64,000 bases of DNA, from the NCBI GenBank assembly GCA_003342815.1, contig PTEX01000048.1:3388993-3452992 (forward strand). The letters are read 5' to 3'. The notes below the pieces were generated by a model that did no database searches, had not been told where the DNA came from, and saw only the letters and a program-made list of their open reading frames with translations. The position numbers were made by a program, and so were the translations under genes. Of the stretch, positions 50,401 to 63,383 are shown piece after piece. How positions within the stretch are numbered: position 1 is the first letter of the stretch; each line of letters begins with the position of its first letter. The stretch is from Eudromia elegans. Taxonomy: Eukaryota; Chordata; Aves; Tinamiformes; Tinamidae.

Positions 50401-53400
50401 CAGGCACAGAGGGACAAGCAGGGAATATATGACAGGGGAGCCAAGTACAGGGGCTCTGAAACATCTCCCAATGGCTTCAGGACTGTATGTATCAGTAACG
50501 TTATAGCAACATCAAACACTTCTCATCTAATTTGGAACTGAGCTGATTTCCCCACGTGAATATTTCAGCCTTCAAACCACCTCCTTAGCTCCTCTTGTGT
50601 TAATTCATTAACAAATTAGGGTGTTTTCTGTAGCAGATGAGGCAACTTACATTCACAACTGCCTAACATAGATTTAAAAATAGTAGCAAGAAACAAACAT
50701 AATAGCTGAAACACAGGGTGTCTACCCAGAGAATACCATGTTTGTAGCATTAAGTCAGCTTTTAAAACAAACTAATAATTGCTTCCAGAGATAAAATATT
50801 TGCAAACTATTATTACAGTATTGTTTCATTAAAAGGAAGGAAACGCAGCTGTCTCTTTTGGGAAGGCAGACAGCAACAGAGAAAGTTGTGCTCCATAATT
50901 AGGCTTCAAGTACCTGCCTCCCCTCTGAGAGCTCCTCATTAAAACCACATGAAGGAGCATCCATCCATGCTGCTCTTCCCAAAGCCCATCCAAAAAGAGG
51001 ATGTGAATTCTGTTAATTAATTTCTGAGGAGCGACATGGTTCCGTCTCCAAAAGCAAATGTCCTAGAGTTGTAAAAATATATTGATTTATTTTTCTATCT
51101 GGTTTGAAAACACAGTGGGGAAAAAGTCTTACATAAATACTGTCTGTCTGCTGTTCTTCCTCTCAGCAATGTCACAGTCAGTTTGGAAAGTCTGGCCAGC
51201 AACTCTCAAATATGATAGCAGGGAAAGGTCTCAGAGACATTATTTTCCCTTGTATGTAATGACAGCTTGTATGACAGCTGAGCAGAGAAAAAAATGCCCT
51301 TCAGTGGGAGAAATGTTTAAACTTTCCTCTTTCAAAAGAAATACCAGGTTTTTTTTTTTACTTCTTTTTTTCTTCCTGCTTTGAAAGCTCTTTAACAGGA
51401 CTTAAACATCTCCTCCCCCAACTATTAGGTATGTCAATTAATGTTTAGGCAGTTTAGGAGCTTTGGGGATTTTCGATCCCGCCTGAAGCAGCCTGAGCAG
51501 TGGGGTCAGGCACAAGCAGAGGGTGATGCAGGAATAAGGAGGTGGGCTCATTCACGCTTCCCATTTCGTCTGAACAGTTTTTAGCAGAAAGTTGGCTTGT
51601 AACAAGACATGAAGATGTTTGTAGGAATGTTTGTTGTAGATGTTGGTCAGGAATCCATGGTTCCTGAGCAGCTTTGGTTGTTGCATTCTCCTGAACATGG
51701 GAAGTTTTACAAGTAGGAATGGAAGACACAAGCCTGTCAGCAATGGATACACGTCTCTGGGAATCCAGCAGTGGATGTGAGGCTTTGAAGGCTGTGTATT
51801 CTTCAGGAGTAGCTGGAGAGGAGGGACAGTGACTGCTAGCTCGTGCTTATGTAGAGATTTGGTCTTTCTCACTTTGCACTGAAGAATTTGATCCTGCCAC
51901 AGCTAAAACTGGCAGCCCACAGACCTGATTCTTTGCTCCACGTTGATTCCAGGAGACCAAGTAGCAGTACGTTGCTTTGCAGAGCTTTCCTCAGGGTTAT
52001 GGGATACACCATCACTACACATTATCGGCTCTTGCTAAGAAAATGTCCCATATATACAGGAGTATTTCCAGTCACAGTTTAAGTTCAACTTCTCGACATA
52101 ATTTGGAACAATTTTGCACTAAAAATACCCTGACAGGAAAGAGTAACCAAACCAAAGGACTCAAACAAATCATAAATCCACATTGTTTCCTTCCCAAGGG
52201 ATAATAATATTGTGACATGGCAACAGGCCACAACAATAAATTGCCTCATATACGACAGTGCACAAATAACAGTAGTTCAGAGTATGTTCACAGTGACAGT
52301 CTAAAATCAACCGCCCAGAGCTCCCTGCTACAGCGAGTTAAGCTAAAATTAAAATGCTTAGAAAGAGAGCAACCTCCCTGGGATTCAGGGAGACATCCAG
52401 AGAACACAGCCAGCCTCTCCGATTTAAATGTTTTCAGCGGGAGCCTGCTACATGTGAATCTCAGGTTTGTTCATGTGCTCTCCCATAGACGATTGCCTGC
52501 ATTACACCTCCATGCACATCATTTTTGCCAAGGGCTACTTAGATTTGAGGAATTAAGTAATACCTGACAGAGCTGCCTCTCTAGGACCCTGTCGCATGAA
52601 TCTACAGTACTTCATCCACCTAAAGACACAGCGGGAGGCGATGCCTGCCTATAGTAAGAGTGTCGCCCTGCAGAGATATCTCGCCCAGAAAGATTTCATA
52701 TCCAGGCTCAGCTTTATCCTCAAATGCTTGAAACTCCAAACTGCTTTGAACCTTGTGCCCTATTCTACCTGGCTAGGTCCTCGTAACAGAGTACACCCAT
52801 GACCACCTCTGTAGAGGTACGTCTGTTAGGCACCCATGAAGACAACAGCACATGCATCTGGAATGGCAGCAGGCAAGAAGATAAACAACACCCTGCTGTC
52901 TGGGGGGGCCCTTTGTTGCAGCTGGGGTGTCTTAGGTGCACCTGGGGGGTGTTGGCTTTATATATGACGTCACAAAGCCATTATTTTCTAAGGAACAAGG
53001 CCATAGACCTTCAGGCAACCCTAGTGTTGAACTAGGGACTTTCCCAGTGAGTGTGTGGAGAGCTTGGACATTGTGAATTCTGCTCCAAAAGCCTCACTTG
53101 CTTCCACGTGGCTTTCTGGACCTGCCATGGGGACTTGCTGTGCAATTCAAGTCAAGACCATTCAATGCCCAATCTACCACCTTATCCCTAACTATGCTGT
53201 CTTCTTCCCTCTCGTAAAACAAGTTTAATGAAAACAGCTTCTGACAGAGGGTAGAGGGCTCACAAGGAGATATTCACCAGGAATAATGCAGTTTGGTTAC
53301 CCTTGCTCTGCTCCACTCTTTTTTTTTTAATTTTATTTTTTAATTTATTTTTAAAGAAGGAGCTTCTGTACATAGGAAGGAAATTGTTAAATGGTTGTTG

Positions 53401-54126
53401 GCACAATCAGAACTCACGGCCTGCTGGGATTAGTTGTAGTTTATTGTGACCCTGATCTCATTTGTTCTCCTGAAGAGGAAGTTGGGTGACTCACTGTTTG
53501 AGGGATAACATATTGATCTTTGCCAGATCAACTTCCAACAAAGGAGAACATTTAGTGTAAACAAATCAGTTATTGTAGAACAGGTCCTTGACTAATCTGC
53601 AGTAAGAAAGAGGACAGAGTTTAATACACTGAATACCACCTGGAACAATTTACTCCCTTGGGACCTCAACGTGCAAGTGTAATTTCTGTAATTTAGGCTG
53701 ATTATTTTATGTCCCGTATGCAGCGTACAGGAAGAAGTGCATTATTCCTCTTTATAGAAATCTTTGTCCATATATGAAGGTTGATACAGTCTTCCCTTTT
53801 AGTCTTCTCTTTTCTAGAATTCTCTAGAATTTTCTAGACATGGAATTGTCCGCATCTCTTTTAAGGTGTTTTACCCAAACCAAACACAAATATTCCCTTC
53901 TTAGCCCTAGTACTGCTATCTAGAGTGAGAAGGTTATTTCTGCAACTCATGTATAATACGTATATTGGTTTGCCAAATTGCTTCTTTGCAGATCTACTTT
54001 GACTCTTACTAATAGGATATCTTTTGTATGTTTTAAAATGCTGTGCTTATACAATCTGTCCCAATATTTTTTCAGGAAATGTAGTCAGACCAATTCATTA
54101 CAATTCCTGGGTACTTCCTTTCCTTC
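47448..54126. other. Intergenic region, middle part
   Basis: I see no gene here. The block at 50000-50540 has overlapping open frames of 85-155 codons in several frames with no family resemblance, and composition is slightly richer in GC. That pattern fits absence of stops by chance, or possibly a noncoding transcript. Confidence 0.65.
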
Positions 54127-54145
54127 TTTTTTTTTTTTTTTTTTT
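54127..54145. repeat. T19 tract
   Basis: This is a simple T run in the intergenic region, about 180 bases left of the N. Confidence 0.85.
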
Positions 54146-54307
54146 CCTTGAAAATATGCAGTGTATTTGCTGTTTCCCGGTGCCCTGGAACCTCATCTGT
54201 CCTTCTCACCTTCTCAAGGAATGTCATGTCATTAACATCTTAACCAGTTTGCACCAGCTATATAAGCATTTTAAATAAACATCCTTTTTCTTAAGTACAT
54301 CCTGAAN

Positions 54308-54313
54308 CAAAAA

Positions 54314-54345
<32 letters not shown>

Positions 54346-54356
54346 AATAAAAAAAA
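54308..54356. repeat. A-rich tract next to an ambiguous base
   Basis: A run of 22 A passes into GAAAA units. The base just before it, position 54307, is the only N in the window, so the local assembly is doubtful. Confidence 0.9.
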
Positions 54357-54809
54357 GTCAATAAATCACTCAGCAGTTACTATTTCTTCCTTCTCCTCAT
54401 GTGCTGGACTCTTTCATATATCGTATTTTTGGAGAATATTTTCATTTTATTCATTATACCATTTCCTAGTTGTATCTTAATCTGGGCTTTTTTTTTCCCA
54501 CTCAATATTTTTCAAAATAATTCAACCAGTTCCCACATTTTGCCAGGATCTGTTCTGATCTTCTGGCCACTGAAGACCCTGTTATTTATAACTTCAGTGC
54601 ATTATTTTCACTCCTGATTTTACCTTAGATTGAGATATTCTGTGCATATATCCTTGATGCAAATTGTAGAGAATGATAAAATATATCTTCTAATGCTTTT
54701 CCTCTAGACATAAAAACTTATCTCTAAAAATTGTGTATTTATTCCGTCCCCCCTTTTTTTTTTTCAGTCTCTCTGTTCCTTCCTAAATACAATGAACGAT
54801 TTCACAATT

Positions 54810-55095
54810 ATTCCTAATCACTTTCCTATCCTTCCTATGTCTGGAAGTGTTATTATTTGCACCATCTCCTTCCCAGAAAACAAGGTGAGGCTGACTGGCC
54901 TGCAGTTCCCCAGGTCCTCTGTCTCATCCTTAATGAAGACAGGAGGGACTTTTGCTTCTTCCAGTCTCAGGAGCCTCTTCCAAGTGCCATGGCCTTTCAA
55001 AGCCTTCAAGCCTTTCCAAGGCTTCAGCACCTCAGTAAGAAATTGGCCAATTCTTGTTTTCATCAAAAGTTGAACCAGAGGTGCCACCTATTTAG
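54810..55095 (-). mobile_element. Old CR1 LINE internal fragment (minus)
   Basis: The plus strand reads CAAGGTGAGGCTGACTGGCC, then TGCAGTTCCCCAGGTCCTCT, then a stretch matching TTGAAGACAGGAGTGACATTTGC. This is the reverse complement of the CR1 segment just upstream of the polymerase box, and it fits a familiar block of avian CR1. The minus translation gives CRPVSLTLFSGKEMVQ at about the place where CR1 has RPVSLTSIPGKVMEQ. It has neither a tail nor a long frame. Weaker CR1-like similarity at about 54130-54260 may be a separate, older piece. Confidence 0.7.
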
Positions 55096-58000
55096 CAGTT
55101 TCTTTTCTAGCATAATCAAGAATTTGTTGGACATCTAGCTGCATTCATCTCACCTAGCTTTATGTGTCTACACTGCTGAAGAATGTTTCTAAACATCACC
55201 CCAGTGGGCTGTTATAGTCAATGGAGAAGAAAAGCTATTTTAGGTTCACCTGATCTATGTTAGAAGTGTACTTTGTGATGAGATAAATTGCCCTCCAGAA
55301 GTCCCTAATTTTGTGGATTATAAAAGGAGATTAGGTTACTAGCTCACTTGAGGACTCCTGTGTTTTTAGGTGAAGCCTTCTGTTTCCTCTTAGGTCCTTT
55401 TCCCCTGATCCAGGACATTGTCTACAGATCAGATGAGCTAATTCTTGGTTGAGCTGCTTCTTGGTGTTTAGGAGGCCCTTTCAATCCCTGGAAATCACAT
55501 AGTTGCCCATATAGTATAATTAAACAGAGAGAGGGCTGATTTCCAATTTCTTCTAATCATCCACATTTGTGAAAAACAGAACATAAACGGAACATAAACC
55601 CCAGAAGCCTCTTAACAATTTAGGAGAGCTCCTAAAGTCTTTTGGGATCATGTCATGGGTACAGGCCAGAGTACCTATGCAAGCAGTTCTGACTGGAAGA
55701 GTTGGCTAAGGGGAGCCTGCTTGACATCAGAAGCTGTCTGTAGGAGACTACTTAGTCATATCTGTGCTAACAAATAAAAAAGGGGCAGGAACAATATCTG
55801 ACTTAGAGGCCAGGTGGCAACATCAGACAATTAGGACCTCAAATGTGGCTACATCCAATTTGTATCCTGAGAAGGATCTCGGGCCTGCAATAACTGGAGA
55901 AGCATCCCCCAGTATTACCAAGAAAGCATTATTTGGGCAGCCCCAAATCCCCCTAAGGCCTTTGTGAACTAACAGCCTAGTCAATGCGGTGCCAGTGGTT
56001 GGAGCAAGCACCTGTCACCATAGCCATGGTGGTTGGAGCAAAAGTTAAGGTTGATTGACTACGGTAAAAATAGTGCTTTGCTCTGGGACTGTTAATAAGT
56101 ATGTGGCCGGGGACGTTTTGACTATTAAAGCATATTTGTCACATATTTGAATACCCCAAACCTAAGAGTGTGATTAAATCACAGCTCTGAATAAAGTTGG
56201 ACAAACCCAACCCCCTATATTTTCTGTATGTTTGGCTGCTTCTAACTTAGCCAGAAAACAGTATTTCTGAAAGTTCTAAAATATTTCCATAATACTGTTT
56301 TTTCTCTATTATTTTTCATTTGTTTGATTTTTTTTTCTTAAAACAAAATTGAGAGGGTTTTTTTTTAATGTTTCTCAATGTATGATTCAAACCACAGAAT
56401 GAGCCTATTCTAAAATATCTACCGAGTAAAACTGCAAGAAGCCCAGATGCTTGGTTGTCTATGTGAAGGAAGGCCAAAGTCTGAATCACTTGGTATTTAC
56501 CCATGACCAACTTTCTTGCTGCACACTTCCCATTTTCAAAACCCCCTTCAATCATTAACTTTCTCTCCCAGTCCAGCAAGGGCAGGTAGATTTCTTTCTT
56601 CGTGTTTTACAGACACCACAACTAGTCAAAGTGATCCAGTGACTTGCGGAGTCACAGATGGAAGGGCCATCAGTGCCCATTATTCAGAACATGGCTTAAT
56701 TAATCCTTACATAGCAGTAGGAATCGCTACAGCCCTCCCCTTTCACTCAGTGTATCACCCATCTCTTGGCCATCTCTCATCTGCATTATACCTCTGTCTT
56801 TCCTCACTTTTCTTACAAAGCTCTACTGTATCTTTGTTTTCTTCTGCTTGGTCTCTTCTGTCTCCATGAAAGCTCTGGCTCAGGGGAAGGGATCCTATGT
56901 CTTAGTTTTGGATAATCTTTTCGTTTCTTGGCAGGCAGTCAGGTGGAAAGCAAAGCAGAGCACTTTGGCACAAGACAGAAACCGAGTGTTTGGTTCTTTG
57001 GGATTTTTTTCCTATTCTTTTTAGATGTTTCTTTTTTTTCTTTTTTTCTTTTTCCTATCTCTTCTTGGGAGTGTTTCACTTCGGCTGCCCTTTAATCTAG
57101 GGAGAGAATAGGAACCCATTATACAAGAGGTTGAGATTTGATATTGCAGCTATTTGCAGGAAAGTAGGACCTTCCTTTTATTGTTCACAATGAATATTTT
57201 CCTTTAGGAAAGGCATAATAGAAAGGCATATCTGAAGTCAGGGAAAATGATGTTTTGCTTAACTGAAATCAGATATGAATTGCTTGTAAAGTTTTACAAG
57301 TAGTGTATTGTTTGAGCTAAAGAACTCCAGCTGATATTTCTGTTTCTTTTTGGATGCACCAGTAGAAAATAGCTATGACAAAAGATAAAGAAATTGGAAG
57401 TATTTTAACTATTCACAGAAACTTCCTCTTAAAAAGCAGTAATATTTTGCCGTAATGTGTTTGTGCTCATGGCGAGTGTCTGCAAACTGGGAGAGCTGCT
57501 CTGTTCCCAAGTCTGTAGCACCTCCTCGTGGACTGAGACAAAAACAAAAACATGGTCATGGAAACACTGCTAACCAGCAATCATTTTCCACAGCTCTGAC
57601 ATGAGATATTTTAAAAGTGTCCATCCTTGCACATTAATTGCCAGGTGCACCTCCTTCAACTCCTGCAAGACAAACAGCAAGGTTCAGTTGATGGAAATAA
57701 ACCTATGCACTTTTTGGAACTCAGGCATGATCCAGAGCATTCAAATTCAGGCACTTTACCATCTTTGAATCATGGAATAAGTTGACCTCATAAGTTTCCA
57801 CTTCTTACCACTACTCAGGCCATTCCTGCAGCTCACCACACAGGAGGACTATCCTGGACCACCCCTACCTCTACTCTCTTCTCTAGGTCTTTCTTCTCCC
57901 ATGCTCCAGAATCACTCATGAGAGCAGCTGAACTTTATTTTTTAACTTAAAAAAACCACTGTAAAACATTTTTTATTTTCTAGCTACCTATTTTGGATCA

Positions 58001-59489
58001 GAATGAGAAAAGAACTTGTCTCTGGTTGGATACAGTCTCAGGGTTGAGGAGTGGGGTGCTCAGCAATGTTTCTGGTTTTCTGTCACGTGGCCTACAGAAT
58101 GGCATTGGCAATCGGATTTATGAGGGAAAGAGATTTTTCAGGGACTTAGTAATTAGTCTTATGCACACAGATACTTTCCCATATGCGTCCATGGAGTGGA
58201 GTGAGAGAGCTGAGAAAAAGGTAGGCCGTGAGTCCAGCAGGTTTGAAAGGGGGATCTTCTGTTCAAGGACATAGATCATGGCAAACTGGACAAGATTCAG
58301 AGCTACCAGTACTACAGAATTTCCCCTTTGATTGTTGATTTTCCAACTCTGGTAGGCATCAAAGTGGGCAGCTGCATGTCCTGATACTCTTGACTTATTA
58401 GCTGCAAAGGCCTCCACTTTGGCTTGTAGTTGCATGAAATAAAGTACCTAAACAGATAAACCTACAACTAATGGGGAGGGAGCAGGAAATACACTGCTAA
58501 AAATTGCATATCTCCTATTTGGTATTTTCACCAAGGGAAATGAACACTGGGAGGTTGGGGACAAGTTCCTTAGCCTAGTGCCACCTTCCTCTCTTTTCCA
58601 AATTTTGGAGAGTGGTGGTTAATGAAAGATGCTGCAAGGGGCGTTGGGCAGCCTGGCCCCTTTGCACAGTCAGCTCGGGCAGTTCTGCTCTGCTTCCTCG
58701 AGCCCTCATAACCCACTGCTTGTGCCAGCCTACTGATGCAGAGGTGTTCAGAATGTTCCTTGAGCTCAGATAACAACCTTGTCTGTATCCCTGGGGACCT
58801 TTCATGCAAACACTGCAGTCCATATAACAACAACAAATATAGCAATAAATTCCCAGATATCTTTTTTTTCTTCTTTTTTTTTCCTGTTTATCAGAAATCT
58901 CCATCTCCTACCAGTACTCTGGCTCAGGTTCAGTGACTTGGTGCTGTCAGTGTGAATCATCTCCAACACAGTTTTGGACTGAACTGTTCATTCTTTCCGC
59001 TAGAAGACATATTCCTACATAATGCACCTATAATATGTACAACCATTGGAGCTTACAGTATTGTTGAGCTTCAGCTGGCTAATGCTGAGTCCCTCAGAAG
59101 CAGGAGCTCTAATCTGGATAAGCTTCAAGCTCTTAACTATTCAATTGTCTGTCTAGATATTTTCTAAGTTATACAAGCCAACTGTGCACTCTTTTTCTAC
59201 ATGCTGCTTGTCCACATAATGCATTAATGAAGGACATAATGAAATTAAATCAGTTTTCATCCACATTTCTTATTATTTAAGGAAAGTTTATGAATGAACA
59301 CAGTTCTTTTAGAATAAAATGGCATACCAGCAAACAAGAAGAGTAGTCTGTGAGAGGAATGGTGGAGGAAAAGAGTACAGAAAAGCAAGAGCTAAAGACT
59401 TGGAAAGTTGTGTCAGAGCCCATGTTCCTGGAAAGACATCGTCCATACTGGATGTATGAAAATATGTTCACCAAGAGGTGAGTTTATTT
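55096..59489. other. Intergenic region, distal part
   Basis: I see no host gene. Positions 55650-56210 may be an unclassified LTR-like repeat (see findings). Positions 57990-58435 carry unrelated open frames on both strands, of 93 and 105 codons, with no resemblance to any family I know. The rest is T-rich single-copy-looking DNA. Confidence 0.6.
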
Positions 59490-60680
59490 CATAGAATCAT
59501 AGAATCACAGAATGCTTAAGGTTGGAAGGGACCTGTAGAGGTCATCTAGTCCAACCCCCCTGCACACGCAGGGTCCCCTAGAGCATGTGGCACAGGGTGA
59601 TGTCCAGGCGGGTTTGGAAGATCTCCAGAGAAGGAGACTCCACCACCTCTCTGGGCAGCCTGTTCCAGGGCTCTGTCACCCTCACTGTTAAGAAATTCTT
59701 TCTCAAGTTCCTGTGGAACTTTTGGTGCCTCAATTTGTGGCTGTTTCCCCTAGTTCTATCACTAGCCACCACTGAGAAGAGGCCAGCCCCCTCCTCCTCA
59801 CTCCCTGTCTTGAGATATTTATATACGTTGATCAGATCCCCTCTCAGTCTTCTCCAGGCTGAAGAGGCCCAGCTCTCTCAGCCTTTGCTCATAGGGCAGA
59901 TGTTCCAGACCCCTAATCATCTTTGTGGCCCTGCGCTGGACTCTCTCTAGCATCTCCACATCCCTCCTGCACTGGGGAGCCCAGAACTGCACACAGGACT
60001 CGAGGTGCGGCCGCACCAGGGCTGAGTAGAGGGGCAGAATCACCTCCTTCGACCTGCTGGAGACGCTCTGCTTAATGCACCCCAAAATCCCATTGGCCTT
60101 CTTGGCCACGAGGGCACACTGCTGCCTCATGGTCAACTTGTCGTCCACCATGACGCCCAGGTCCCTCTCTGCAGGGCTGCTCTCCAGGAGGTCGGTCCCC
60201 AGCCTGTAGGCATGTCTAGGGTTATTCCTCCCCAGGTGCAGGACCCTACACTTGCCCTTGTTGAACTTCATGAGGTTACTCGCCGCCCAGCTGTCCAGTC
60301 TGTCCAGGTCCCTCTGGATGGCAGCACAGCCCTCAGGGCTCTCAGCTATTCCTCCCAGCTTAGTGTCATCAGCAAACTTGCTGAGGGAGCACTCCATCCC
60401 TTCATCTAGGTCATTAATGAACAAATTGAACAGGACCGGAACAAGGACTGACCCCTGGGGGACACCACTATCCACAGGCCTCCAGCTGGACTCGGCACCG
60501 CTGATTACTACTCTCTGGGCCCTGTCATTTAGCCAGTTCCATCTAGTCACCCCATCGTAGAAGGCTATCAGGTTAGTCAAGCATGATCTCCCCTTGGTGA
60601 ACCCATGCTGGCTACTCCTGAGCACCTTCTTCTCCTTCATGTGCCTGGAGACAGCAGCCAGGATGAGCTGCTCCATCATG
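59490..60680 (-). mobile_element. Young 5'-truncated CR1 LINE with partial reverse transcriptase (minus)
   Basis: On the plus strand it begins at its tail (ATAGAATCATAGAATCACAG) and runs to about 60680, where CR1 similarity stops after the residues [13 protein letters not shown]. The minus-strand frame holds the second half of the reverse transcriptase domain: [39 protein letters not shown] and the catalytic box FADDTKLGG. It then has the same C-terminal part as the copy at 46.6 kb. Compared with that copy it lacks 5 bases in the repeat AGAAGAGAAG near 59855, which shifts the frame. The two copies are very similar and lie in opposite orientation about 12 kb apart. Confidence 0.95.
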
Positions 60681-60859
60681 TACCAATGAAATATCAACAC
60701 TGTCCAGGCTTTAGTCACACCGAAGCCACCCAGCCTTTGTAGGAGCAGCAGCAGAAGGTGTCTCCTATGGTCTCCCCTCTTCCAGGATGCTCTGGACACA
60801 GGAAGCAGTGCTAGCCATGGCTGCTCAATCCAAAGAACAAGAAAAGGGGAAGAAGAGAC

Positions 60860-60921
60860 TTTTATTTTATTTTATTTTATTTTATTTTATTTTATTTTAT
60901 TTTATTTTATTTTATTTTATT
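60860..60921. repeat. (TTTTA)n microsatellite
   Basis: About 12 near-perfect TTTTA units lie some 180 bases past the 5' truncation point of the minus-strand CR1. Arrays like this often vary in length between individuals and are prone to sequencing slippage. Confidence 0.95.
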
Positions 60922-63239
60922 ATTTTTCTCCACTCAGACCTTGAAGATGGACACATCTGTGAGCTGGATGGGTTTAGTGGAGGGGGGAAACAGGTCATGA
61001 GAGGCAGGTGACTGTGATGGGGTTGGTGGGGTCGAGATGAGTCTTCCTGCTAATGAGGTAGTACAGGGGCAAGATTAATTCATGGGAAATTATGCAACTA
61101 ACTAATGAAGGGTGAGTTGAAGAGAGCAGAACTAATAAGGGAGGAATAGATTCTGCGTGTGCATTGGGAGGGAAAACTAATCTGTATTCAGATTAAGCCA
61201 ATTTTGAATTATCCTCATCTCAGTCCCCTGTGTTTTGGCAAGTGATGCTGGCAGGTGTGTGTATAGATTTATTTCAGCAGCATGGTGGAAATAACATGTT
61301 TATTGCATAAATACAGAAGATGGGAAAAGAATTTCCAAAAAGCATATGATATGAAATCTTGGCTATATTTTTCTCTGACTAAATGCCAAAGAAGAATTTC
61401 ACCAGATTGATTAATTATTTGAAATTTTAAACCAAATATCCGTGTAATATGTCAGAAAAAAAGTCTGCATGTATTTGTATTTCTATTGTAGAAAATGACT
61501 CTTTTTTGTAAAAGGTCTGGTTTCAAGATTAGATAATGAAACAAATAGAAACAATTAGATAGAAACAAATATCCATTATTCATACCATCTACTGAGGCCA
61601 GTGGTGCAGATGTATTTGGGCCATACTGACAGCGATGATAAAGTCTACATCAAATATTCCTTAGTACAATTGTTCGTGTGCACAGCTGCACTTCTAGAAA
61701 TCCTGTGGCCGCCTTAACCAAAACAACTCCAGAAATTCTATGTTTCATCCCAAGCTTGTTACGGGACTGTAACAAACAAACAGAAATCCAAAGCTTATTA
61801 CTAAATAGCCCTCAGAATGCAGGGCATTCTGCACACTTTGCTCTTACATTGCGAACAGAACATGCACTTCAATAGGAGTCTTCAATAGGATGGGCAGGAT
61901 TAAGGCTCTTTTGGGAGGCTGCAGTGTTCCACACGTGGCTATTTCTATTCAAAGAATTAGTACATTCCCATTAAGGTGCCCATATTTGCACAGTACAAGC
62001 AGGGAACACAAACACTTATTTGATGTATTTGTCTCAGCACCTCTCTAAGCAAGTGTAGTTTCCCAAGGATTAAAGCCTATTTCTACCAACTACAAAGCAG
62101 GCCACACCAGATGAATTACATCACCTTGCCTGCTCCAAAGGGGAGCTCAGCAACTGTTAGATAGACAACTCAGCACATCAGGCTAGAGTGGGTTCAGATG
62201 CTCTGATCTTGAGATAAAGAAGGAAGACACAAAGAAGCTGTGCTTGCTGTAAGCAAGTTCAAGGGTTCCTATATCTTTTTCCCTTCCCTTAACCTCAGAT
62301 TTTGTTCCAAGCAAGTGCAGGAAAGGAGGTCAGCAGCCTGTGCAGTGCCACGGGGACAGCGTTTGTGTCAGGAGCAGCTTCGTTCAGCATGTTCTGCTAG
62401 CAAAGCAGGACTCTTGCACCCTGCACCACTTCGAGCAAGTCAAAAATAGCACAGAGCTCCAGCTCTCTCGGGCACCTTCCTCCTCAAACGCTTTCTGCTG
62501 ACGCTCCCTGTTCCTTGGGGAATGGCTATCACCGCTGTTTACTTTTTGAGCCTGATTACTATTTTTTCGACTTACTTAATTTCATTTTGCCTCCGCCAGA
62601 GGATCACAAGCTGAATCCCTAGCAGTCCAGCAGACTGAAAAAGCAAGCCCAGACCATCAGCAAAGATGCTTTGAGGTGAGATAGGCACGGCGGGCTGGCC
62701 ACAGCTGAGAGCTCCCCAAGTGCACCGAGCTGGGATGGGATGGACAACCCACAGATGCTCTGCTGTGACAAACATAATGCTGCTCATTGGTGAGGGTGAC
62801 TGAGATCAGAAACTGACCCTTGGGATCCTTGGCCTTACCCACAATCTACAGTGTTTCTCCAGGAAGGGTCACTTAATGCTTTCATGATGGAACAAACCAT
62901 GCACCTGATTTTGATATGGCTTGTTTTATGATAGAAAACCATGTAAAGAAACAAAACATGGTATTTCATCCCCAAAATGCTGTGAGGCATTTTGGTAGCG
63001 TGGGCATTTATATCTAGAGCACTATAAATGGTGCTTGCCATGAAGCAGCAGCTCCTGTAGTTTTAAGGAGAAATAAAATCTCACCATCTGTTTTTATTTT
63101 TAGGGAAAGGCACATTTCTACCCCAAAATGCGGAGAGCACTTTGAAAATGGGAATCCAGTCCAGGCTCAAGTCCCACACATTGGCACCCAAATGTCACGA
63201 TTTTCCTGCTGGGCTACTGAGGGAGGAAGGGCCAGTCTC
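60922..63239. other. Intergenic region right of the (TTTTA)n block
   Basis: This is single-copy-looking DNA of mixed composition. Only short chance frames are present, and I see no repeat or exon that I can support. Confidence 0.6.
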
Positions 63240-63383
63240 CTAGTGAAGGGCTGGAAAACTCTGCAGTGACTTTCCTTTCGTGCCTCCCTTTCCTTGCACC
63301 CAAGAGCCCCATCTAAAGATGACACGATGTGAAGGTTTATTCAGAGGAGCCCAGATCAGGAGGCTTCTTTGGTCGATACTCAC

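Noticed and set aside
59585-59950. 121-codon plus-strand frame and others opposite to the CR1 copies
   Set aside because: They are antisense shadows of the CR1 ORF2 sequence, mirrored by a similar frame opposite the copy at 46.6 kb.
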